Positions 56,006 through 64,000 of a DNA stretch of 64,000 nucleotides are shown piece after piece. Below the pieces are notes generated by a model. The model saw only the letters and a program-made list of their open reading frames with translations. It was not told the origin of the DNA and made no database searches. This stretch comes from Asparagopsis taxiformis (Eukaryota > Rhodophyta > Florideophyceae > Bonnemaisoniales > Bonnemaisoniaceae): NCBI GenBank assembly GCA_030407315.1, contig JALQPE010000104.1, forward strand, positions 1 through 64,000. The letters run 5' to 3'. Made by a program: the position numbers and the translations under genes. Within the stretch, counting starts at the first letter, position 1, and each line of letters starts with the position of its first letter.

Positions 56006-56929
56006 TTCCTCTGATCGCCCTACCTCAGTAGTAATTGAGACGACTATTCCCCGACATGATCATCAATCATTCCGTTACCGCACGCTTCACTGCTCTGTAA
56101 AAATTGGATATTCAACGCCCGTTGCATTGCAAAATTATTGCCAGCATGTATGAGAATGGTCGTAGAGTGGAGAGAGCTATCCTACAGATTGCATAATGCG
56201 TGTAAATGGGGGAGTCTTGATATTTGTCGAGGGTATCTAAAATTGTAGACGACTTCGAAAAGATCGGCGCACATGAGCGCTCAGAACACGACGAAAAATC
56301 GCCCGCTTCACTCGGGACTGAAAACGAAACCAACGCCGCAAGAAGAGCGTTATGCGAATCTTCAACGGAATTCGTCGTCATATACGGTGCAATAATATTC
56401 ACATAAGTCCCCCCCGGCACCTAGGAACAACAACACCAGTAGAGCCAGATCCAGAATAAAACTTCAATCATTTTCACAATGGCACAAACCATCCAGACGA
56501 TCCTCAATGGCGGGTAGCGAGGATATTTTCTTACGCTCCATCAACAAAAAGGCGTCGTTGTGGTTGTTTATCCGCTGCTACTTGATAGGAAGACTTTTTG
56601 TGATGACTTCCATTAGGCGTATTCGAAGCCGCAATCCAATACGCCCAACTATCAGCCGCCGCGAGGAACGCCCTTTCATCACTAGCTCTCAAATACGCCG
56701 CCAATAACTGAAAACAGGCGTCCAAAAAACAGATGCTTCTTGCATCAATTTGTCGACATTCGCATCTGGAAGGTCACGCACATCTTCTGCAATTGCATGA
56801 CGGCCGACATCGGGATCTGGCGTTTCCTTCGGGGCATGGGAAGCCAAGATGAGTTGGGGTGCAAATCATGTGCAGCAGCTGATGGGAAGTTTTCGAATAA
56901 GCGACAACTTCGTACGGACAGTTTCGACT

Positions 56930-59900
56930 GGACAGAAACATACATTAAAATGGGAGGCAAATTATGTCATGATTCGTTGGTGCTTGCGACACCCCGAGTA
57001 CGAGTCCCGTGAATATTGGTGTGCCCGCTACGAAAATGCTGAAATGAATACGTTGCTTCTCGATGTCATGTTTAAGTGCATGGAAGGGTCGAAAGACTTG
57101 TTGGTCACGTATAAATCTCTTCGGTAGTCTATCCCGATAGCAAATCATGTTCTGCGAGCGAGATGAAATGATCCGCGATGAAGCTAGAAGCGCCACTTGT
57201 CTGTAGACGTACATTTTGCCCTGTCCTTCCCAATATCTTCACAGTTTTGAGTGTAATCGCCGTTCTCGCAGACACTACTCGACGTCTATCCGCCACCCAA
57301 CTGCAACGACTTGATCACCAAAATTCATGTGCACCCGCGGCAGTAATCAAGACTGCGAAGCAATCCGTTCTTTGGATGCGGATTCCGCGTCGTTGCAAGT
57401 TTTAAACTGCCTTCTTACAGATATGGGCGCTCCATTACCCACGCATTGTCTCTCGCGCGCAACGGTGCAGAGATGTCTGCAGAACGCCTCCAGTAACATC
57501 ATTGCATCATATACCATGGTGCGTTAACGATCGTGATCCATCGATGGATGATCATTTGTCACACCACCTCCGCCTATGTGAATCTGGCAGAGTGTCATAC
57601 TGCCCTTGAGAGAATTGACTACTCGATGCGGGTTACGACGAGCATTATCAATGATATGCGTGAATGCTCGCAGGAAACTTGGAAACAAATACTGTACATG
57701 AGCAATGCGATCGGCGGTTTGGATGGTAGATTGTTGAAGAAGTGAAGATTGTGAGAAGATCGTGTCTCTTGCGAGTACCTTCTTCAGTTTATTCATTTGG
57801 TTAAGTGGTTAAGTATAATCTTCTGTCCTGTGACCGGCGGCGGTCTCTGGGACAGGCTGTCTGTTATTAGCATCCTGACAGTTGACTGAGGTGCCGCTTG
57901 GCGACGTTTGTTTAGTATTAGCATCCTGACAAAGATGTTCTCTGTCTTGAGAGGTTTTATTGCGTCGCGGCGGTCCGCGACGGGGATTAAATACTGTGTG
58001 ATTACTCTAAGGAGTTCCTGTAAGTAATAGTTATTCGTCATAGATTGCAAGCATCTACCAAGCTTGCTCTCACAGTCATTCACGACGCTTCCGAGAAGAG
58101 CATACCGCATCTTACGGATTTCATTATCCATAGTCACAGAAATATCATGTCCAAAGCGACTCCGATCGCTTCAACACATGCTAATAATGGCAAAGGTACG
58201 GAGAGGAATGAGATGTTTAGAAGTAATTTAACGCTCGTGAGTGGAAACTGGACGCTGCTTTGGGCAAACGTAATCGCGATGGGCAGATATCAAAAACAGA
58301 GATGTATGTGGAAAGTTGCGTTCATTTCATGCTTGGCTAAAACTTTCTGTCTGTGTGTAGAGATTGTACTCTGCTATTTTCAGATATGGAATTTGCATCG
58401 ATACAAATTATACAATGGACGATTCGCTGCAGTTCTAGTCTTGTCTGTTTCAATTCCACCGTTCGTCATGTATTGCGAAAAGAATTGCATAAAGCAATGC
58501 AGTGATTCATCACCGGTACATTCGAGGGGAAGCAATCGGGCTGTCGGATGAAGAAACTAAATGCAAATTGATCCATTTCCAAGGCCAATTTTCTGCAATC
58601 TCCATGCATTAACGACTAATTCCGCCGCTTCTCCGCCGTCATCCCGTTCATGCCATGCGGGCAATTGTGCTGTCAACACTATGAACAACTTTTCCAACAG
58701 CGTTGTAATGGATGAAATGATCTCAAATCCCATTTGTGTTTCTGCAAACTTCTCAAACTCCAGACTACCCATCGATAAATCATCGTTTCATGTATCTTTG
58801 TAGTGGATCCTTCCGTATCCGTTCAACACCCTCCTACTACACCTCCCAGATTATGAAGTGTTTTATCACCACTGAACCCTACACCCTGTATAGTCATGCA
58901 ACCAGCGAACATTTTTGCGGCACAATCAGCTGGACTAGTTGGCTTCTATCTCCTCCTTCGGTTTCACTTCGCCATTGGTAATGAGTCTCAAAGTCTTCAG
59001 ATACAGGCATGGTTTAATTCAAAAGCTGCGAACGTGGTATCGAAAGCCAATATCTCATCCATGTTCGCGAGACAAGCCTAAATTTTTGACTCTTTCGAAT
59101 CGACGATAGGGCCACAACTCGCTCCATACCACAGCTCTTATTCCTTTAAACAAGGAAGCAACCTCGAAACATCCACTAAATGTGTACTATCGTATTCCAG
59201 ACCTGCTATTCGAAAAATTATGCAGTCGAATGGCATAGCAGATGATGTTGCATACATTAATTTCTGCTCGGGTGATGCTGCACAGTTGTCGAGTCTTCAG
59301 CTTGTACAATTTTCATCTGATGAAGAGGTGCTATCCGTGTCCAGGGGTGATAATCAAGATGCTCTCATCGTCCGTGTGTCCTCCGGATATTCCTGTCTAA
59401 ACCTTACCATTTCATTTTCGTTTGACCGCTTTGTTGCCAATGTCCAGTATACACTCGTGGCGCAAAACGCTGCGAATGAGCAAGTATGCAATGTGTCCAT
59501 ATCGTTTATAGTTGCAGGCTTGAAAATTTATAGAGAGAGCACAGTACAATCCTCTGCGAGGGTCTCGGTGAGAAAAGACGTACCGAGCAATGAGAATCCG
59601 GCCATTACAAAAACTATTGTTTCTGGAACTGAGAATGACATTACCTCAAACTATGAGGCAGTTATTTCGTCACCCGTAGAAATCCTCCTGGTGAAGGTCC
59701 ATTACCCTGATGGCACGGATTCAAATGAAAAACCAGTGGCAGATGTAGTGTCTTCTTTGAGAACCCTGGCTATGGAGACCCAAACGGAAGCCACCCCTCC
59801 GATTTTCTCAGATAATTCTCAATGTCTTATCTTTGGTTTCTCCGCAGAGACTTCTGATGACCATTCGAATTGCGGAGCGTTATTTCTTGTAGAAGAACCC

Positions 59901-60284
59901 TCGGCATGTCGATCCGAAATTTCTCTGGCTCCTCGTTTCAGACCATATAGGGATGGATCTATAGAATTAACATTCACGTGGCCGTCTCTGACAGAAGAGG
60001 ATGAAGATTTTGCCGAAGAAGAGTACACTAATATGTTGCCAGTCAATATTGTGGGCTCATCCTGGAGAGTTCTTCGCGTGGGCAACGACATTTTCCGTGA
60101 AGTGGATGGTTTATACCAACAGCGTGAAGATGGTTTATATTCTACGACGTTTTTATCTCAACTGGGCAGTGGCACAAACTTGAACTGGCATATCAACGTA
60201 GCATTTCCGGATGGAACATCATCGACTGCAAAAATAGTGAGCAATCAAGTCTTCGACCTTCTTTCATACAATGACGAATAGGCC
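56930..60284. other. Insertion of unknown origin inside copy B
   Basis: Breakpoints were found by comparison with copy A: homology stops after CCTGGCAGGCCTATTCG (minus strand, ~60280) and resumes near 56925. No terminal repeat was recognised. It contains the 353-aa ORF next to the right breakpoint and several short frames (57533-57745, 58045-58551, 58561-58803) that I cannot assign. Confidence 0.45.
59220..60281 (+). CDS. Unrecognised 353-aa ORF
   Basis: ATG is at 59220 and the stop is at the edge of the insertion (60281). It is rich in Ser, Val and Asp/Glu, with alternating hydrophobic residues suggesting beta strands (LIVRVSSGYSCLNLTISFSF). It has NLT and NVS sequons and an acidic segment (TEEDEDFAEEEY). 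There is no signal peptide at this start, so upstream exons may be missing. No family is recognised. Its length and clean frame make it better than chance. It may be an exon of a gene transported with the insertion. Confidence 0.4.
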   Translation: MQSNGIADDVAYINFCSGDAAQLSSLQLVQFSSDEEVLSVSRGDNQDALIVRVSSGYSCLNLTISFSFDRFVANVQYTLVAQNAANEQVCNVSISFIVAGLKIYRESTVQSSARVSVRKDVPSNENPAITKTIVSGTENDITSNYEAVISSPVEILLVKVHYPDGTDSNEKPVADVVSSLRTLAMETQTEATPPIFSDNSQCLIFGFSAETSDDHSNCGALFLVEEPSACRSEISLAPRFRPYRDGSIELTFTWPSLTEEDEDFAEEEYTNMLPVNIVGSSWRVLRVGNDIFREVDGLYQQREDGLYSTTFLSQLGSGTNLNWHINVAFPDGTSSTAKIVSNQVFDLLSYNDE

Positions 60285-61299
60285 TGCCAGGCTTGCAGAC
60301 AAGAGACAGAAGCAAGGGAATTAGGCAAGCCCGCCTGGTCTAGATGGGCGAGGAGATTGGCCTGGAAATTGGCTAGCATGGAGAGGGGCGTCTGCAGAGC
60401 AACGCGAGCATTCTAGGCACAAAAGCGGTGCGAAATCTGCGTCTCGGCGCGTTGTAACTCCAGAGAGTGCTGCAACACGAAGACGGACATGACGTGATAT
60501 ATGCGCTCGTGCTCGTCGGCGAGGACGCGGCGAAGTTCGAGCAACATGGAGTTGCGCAGCGACGATTGCACATGGGCCATCGCAATGGCGCCTGCGCGCC
60601 CGAAGAAATAGAAGGCGGAGGGGTGGTGGAGCGAAAGGGCCAGGGTACGAAGCAGGATTCGAAAGGCATCTATGCGTTGTGTGTCATCGGTGAACATCAA
60701 CCAGTCAGTTGGGAAGCGTTACGCTGCATGTGAATACATAATTCGGTAGTGGCGGCGAACAGGAGCGCATTTGGCGTCTCATCGGTGTCGATCAATTGTT
60801 CACCTGAATTGATGTGCGTTTGTCATGGATTGTGATTGGCGACATGATCCATGAAAGTGTTTGTTGCAAAATAGTCAAGAACGTGTTGTGGGCTAGGGAG
60901 TTTGGTTAATTCTTGCATTTGACCTTTCAGTGCACCTGTCGACACAATTTCCGGACACCTGTCTCTACGAACGTTCTGCTCGCCCATTGGCTGTCTCACT
61001 AGCTGGCGATGTTTACAATATCACCCAGCTATAGTTGATCAACGGATTTAGAAGCTCCTTTCCACGCCCGCCACCATGGTTTAGCACGGTATTAACAACT
61101 ATATACTTCTCAGTCTTCGATAGATTGCACCAATCATACTATTCTTTCTTGTCCTTGTCTTTTTCAGTTCCATTTGTACCTGTCGATAACCGGCATGAGT
61201 CAACCAGCCTAGCACTCCAGTGCCACACTTCAATTCTACTTTCAGCCATCTTAGTACTCAGGTCTAGCACCAAATCATTTACCTTCATACTAAAAATAC

Positions 61300-61700
61300 G
61301 CAGCTTATTTCCTCTCCAGTCCACTCCATCAGACAGTGTTGTAAACCAATGCACGGTGCTACCCGCAGACAATACAATTTGCTATCTACACTACTGTCTA
61401 CAGATTTCCCCAGACAGTGCAGGAATCCAATACAATGCATTGCCTCAGACAGTAAAATGTACTGTCTGCACATACTGTCTGGCGGCAACACTTCCGGACA
61501 GTAAAATTTACTGTTCTGGACATTAAATTTTACTGTTTTTGGTACTGTCCAGATTTCGTGCCAGTTTACTGCTGCAGCAGTATTCTGAAATTTCCAGACA
61601 GTAAATTTTACTGTCTCCGCGCACTGTCTTGGCCAGACAGTAATTTTTACTGTCTCATACAGTAAATTTACTATCTTTTTCCATTCCCAACACCGTAGTG
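61300..61700 (-). repeat. Right subterminal arm of element 2
   Basis: Dense GACAGTAAA/TTTACTGTC palindromes run up to the CAACACCGTAGTG terminus. Its reverse complement is almost the same, base for base, as 62353-62745 at the start of element 3. The two elements therefore belong to one family and face away from the retroelement fragment between them. Confidence 0.85.
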
Positions 61701-62352
61701 TCGATGTCGCCCCGGACGCCGTTTCATCCTGCATCGCCTCCTCTTGTAAACCGCTAACCGACTGCGTCTCGCCGTTAGACGCGACCACCCCATCCGACAC
61801 AGCGGGCGACCGCTGAACCGAGTCGATGATATCGCTCAGCGTAGCGCCAAGTCGATTCGTGCGCTCGATAGTGTTTTGAATCTGGTGGACCGTCTCCTTC
61901 TCGCGCGTTTGATATTCGCGACGGACAGCCGCAACGCGCCCCTCGTCCCGCTTACGCTCGTCAGCAAGGCTAGCGTTGGCAGCTGCAAGCGCACGCTCCG
62001 CCGTTTCTTGAGCCGCATTCGCAGCTTCGCACTTAGTTTGCAGCGCCGTAATCATCGCCCGATTGCCGTCGACCTCGCCTTGATGCGCAGCCGTGCGTTC
62101 TTGAAGAACCCGGACTTCGTGACGAAGATGATCCAGCCGCGCCGCGTCTTCGCCGGCCTTCCTCACCAACGCCTCGTCATGTACGCGCGCATCTTGAAGA
62201 GCCCTTTCGGCTTTACGCTGCGACGCTAACGCCTCAGCGCGGATCTTGGTTGCCTCTGCGACGCGCGCTAGAGCGTCATCACGAGCCTGAGCTACTACGG
62301 CCACTCGCGACAGGGCCTCGTCGCGGCTCCTTTCGATCGATTCCAGACGCGA
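61701..62352 (-). pseudogene. Copy B antisense gene, coiled-coil part
   Basis: This minus-strand, CG-rich frame of ~217 residues has heptad-like Ala/Glu/Arg repeats (RLESIERSRDEALSRV, KAERALQDAR, CEAANAAQETAERALAAA), a long coiled coil, then a Ser/Gln-rich tail. It is cut on the right by element 3 and on the left by element 2, and its end lies at 48350-48086. It is antisense to copy B, as is the ORF at 20621-21360 in copy C, and might be the distal part of that same gene. The function is unknown. Confidence 0.5.
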
Positions 62353-64000
62353 CACTACGGTGTTGAGAATGAAAAAAGACAGTAAATTTACTGTCTGAGA
62401 CAGTAAAAATTACTGTCTGGCCAAGACAGTGCGCGGAGACAGTAAAATTTACTGTCTGGAAATTTCAGAATACTGCTGCAGCAGTAAACTGGCACGAAAT
62501 CTGGACAGTACCAAAAACAGTAAAATTTACTGTCCAGAACAGTAAATTTTACTGTCCGGAAGTGTTGCCGCCAGACAGTATGCGCGGACAGTACATTTTA
62601 CTGTCTGAGGCAATGCATTGTATTGGAATACTGCACTGTCTGGGGAAATCTGTAGACAGTAGTGTAGATAGCAAATTGTATTGTCTGCGGGTAGTAATGT
62701 GCATTGGTTGACAACACTGTCTGGTGGAGTGGACTTGAGAGAAAATATGGAGCATAGTGTTGATTTGAAGGTAAATATTGGAATGGTTTGTGGTTCACGA
62801 CTATATTGATTTTGATGGAGCTTTTCAGATATTTGTAGGTAGCAAAGTTAGTAAGAGGGAAGATAAGTTCTACAGGAGAGCGGATCGACCGCCTTCGGAT
62901 GGGTATGATGGTTTATGTCATACATAAGCACAATAGGATCATCTTTGTAAGACATGGAATGAATCACTTCTGAGTCACGTTGGTAGTACTGCCACGTAAC
63001 AGCGACAGTGACAGTTCGAGTTTGAGATTTAGTTAAGTCGATTTAGTAGTTCTGTTAATAGTAAAGTTTTCAATGATAATAAAGACAATAACTGCTATGA
63101 GGAAGTACTACACTGCGCCGCTTTAGCCGCTCAACCCCACACAGATGCGGCATGAACAGCCGGTTCTCCAGATCTAGCAGGATAATCAAGTTCAGCCACT
63201 TGCGGCTTTGTAGACTCTTCGGCTTCAGCGGCAGCCAAGGCCGCTGCTTCCTCATCACGTTTGCGCTGTCTCGAGAGGATGATACCATCGAACAATACCT
63301 TTGCATCTGATGCATCCATTCGTAAATTGGCAGCAGCTGTCATCGGCGCCTCTTGGATTTCATTTTCCTCGATCTGTTGATTCACGTATTCGCGATAGCA
63401 TCGCTCGAGCATGTTGCGCTGCAGATCTCGCACTGTACTCTCGCTGTACGGAAAGAGCGGGACGAGCGACAGGCGCTGCACTTGCTCTGGGGGCAGCACG
63501 CGCTCTGCAAGGAAAGAGTAGTTTTCCGAGCAAACTTGGCGCGTCTTGCATCGTCGGGGCAAGATTTTTGAAAACATTCACAGCCTTATCGTTGCCAATT
63601 TTAAGCAGGGCTTTGATAACAGCCACATCTTGAATTGCCGATGGTACAATTGTCTTCTCAGTGACGAGATTGCTCAAGTAGCTGGAAAACAAGGCACCGC
63701 GCAAGATACCTGGACCAAGTTTGCGTTTGTACTCAGAGGTGACCTCACGCATATAATCAGGCGTGGTACCATAAAGCACAACAAGCTGACCATATTCAGC
63801 CACGAGCTGCTGCTGACGGGCAACAAAGCGTTTCTTGGCTACCTACATCGAAGCCATGACAACTGCTGTGGCTGCCATGTAAGGAATGAGCGCCCAGAAG
63901 CCAACTTGCTTTGGTGCCATTAGATCGGAGCGGCGCTGAGAAGGCAATGGCTGCTCCTCAGAGAAGCGATTTTGCTCGGGAGCAGCACCGCGACGGCGCA
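62353..64000. mobile_element. Element 3: CACTA-like, left end only
   Basis: It begins CACTACGGTGTTGAGAATG at 62353 after GA, followed by ~390 bases nearly identical to the right arm of element 2. The sequence then diverges (62745-63130, no gene seen). No matching CAACACCGTAGTG is found before the window end, so the element either continues beyond 64000 or is truncated. Confidence 0.5.
63131..64000 (-). pseudogene. Tic110-like membrane protein fragment, degenerate
   Basis: Reading from 64000 leftward: a hydrophobic segment (VGFWALIPYMAATAVVMAS), an in-frame TAG near 63845, then KKRFVARQQQLVAEYGQLVVLYGTTPDYM...KLGPGILRGALFSSYLSNLVTEK. A frameshift near 63520 precedes FLAERVLPPEQVQRLSLVPLFPY...ERCYREYV and a C-terminal KVLFDGIILSRQRKRDEEAAA tail. 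A single membrane anchor followed by repeated helical units resembles the plastid inner-envelope protein Tic110, but I rely on weak recognition. The stop and the frameshift indicate a pseudogene, unless the stop lies in an intron starting at GTAGGTAG. It lies within or beside element 3, suggesting gene-fragment capture. Confidence 0.35.

Larger units (their letters stand above)
56150..60840 (-). pseudogene. Transportin-3/MTR10-like pseudogene, copy B, split by an insertion
   Basis: The N-terminal part (60840-60285) includes the frame DDTQRIDAF...AMAHVQSSLR...VLADEHERIYHVMS. The downstream part (56925-56150) includes ACFQLLAAYLRASDERAFLAAADSWAYWIAAS. Both match copy A at 22488-23990. About 3.35 kb of unrelated DNA sits between, replacing ~100 bases. 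Frameshifts are also present. It lies inside element 2. Confidence 0.55.
48351..61700. mobile_element. Element 2: CACTA-like insertion, 13.35 kb
   Basis: The left end is CACTACGGTGTTG at 48351 and the right end is its complement at 61688-61700, a 13-bp perfect terminal repeat. The flanking dinucleotide TC occurs on both sides (48349-48350 and 61701-61702). Both ends carry GACAGT/ACTGTC subterminal repeats. Excision restores an antisense frame of copy B. Inside are a minisatellite, a tandem ~0.9-kb repeat, a reversed transportin-lipase pseudogene pair and a 353-aa ORF, but no recognisable transposase. It is therefore a non-autonomous element that has captured gene fragments. Confidence 0.75.

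Noticed and set aside
57793..58551. Short ORFs with apparent LTR-like GACAGGCTGTC words
   Set aside because: The shared word is only ~10 bases and is a palindrome likely by chance; no further LTR similarity is visible.

Overview
This is a eukaryotic nuclear window dominated by nested transposable elements. Intron-poor genes, a fragment resembling a plastid-envelope protein, Ty3/gypsy chromodomain retrotransposons, Plavaka/CACTA-like transposons and degenerate host-gene copies fit a florideophyte red alga (Chondrus-like). That assignment is inference; I have no marker gene that proves it.

Layout. 1-5.6 kb is gene-poor and holds two degenerate gene remnants, a Gln-rich one and a STAND/NB-ARC-like one. 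5.7-16.8 kb holds the only large intact non-retroelement reading frames. They are a 404-aa protein on the minus strand, a 963-aa ParB-like plus DNA N6/N4 methyltransferase fusion, an 888-aa DDE (RNase H-fold, DUF7869-like) transposase with a Tudor-like C-terminal module, and a 2OG-Fe(II) dioxygenase. The 404-aa protein shares the transposase's two ends but lacks its catalytic core. I read the first three genes as one candidate DNA-modifying transposon. The dioxygenase may be a partner or only a neighbour. 17-19 kb is an array of a structured repeat that folds as a stem enclosing two hairpins; two more copies lie at 26-27 kb.

The middle is a nest of mobile DNA. Two 756-bp LTRs (21559-22314 plus; 35207-35962 minus) are nearly identical but belong to different copies of one chromovirus-type element. 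Copy C supplies an antisense ORF, a polypurine tract and the 3' LTR. Copy A (minus) supplies the 5' LTR, gag and protease and stops in RT. Copy B (plus) supplies pol with a chromodomain. Copies A and C are both cut by an unidentified element with the same end sequence. Between them lie a degenerate transportin-3-like gene, a DUF676 lipase-like gene, half a Plavaka transposase, an array that looks like introns and microexons, and several minisatellites.

From 40.7 kb to the end, the 3' part of copy B is split by three CACTA-like insertions. Element 1 (40753-47589) has a CACAGCATGAGC inverted end, an unknown 563-aa gene and a dense cluster of perfect palindromes. Element 2 (48351-61700) has CACTACGGTGTTG ends, GACAGT/ACTGTC subterminal repeats and a second degenerate copy of the transportin-lipase pair. 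Element 3 starts at 62353 and carries a degenerate Tic110-like fragment. Removing element 2 and one copy of its 2-bp target duplication rejoins an antisense coiled-coil reading frame exactly, which dates the insertion order.

Statements about composition are by eye. Family names come from motif recognition without any search.
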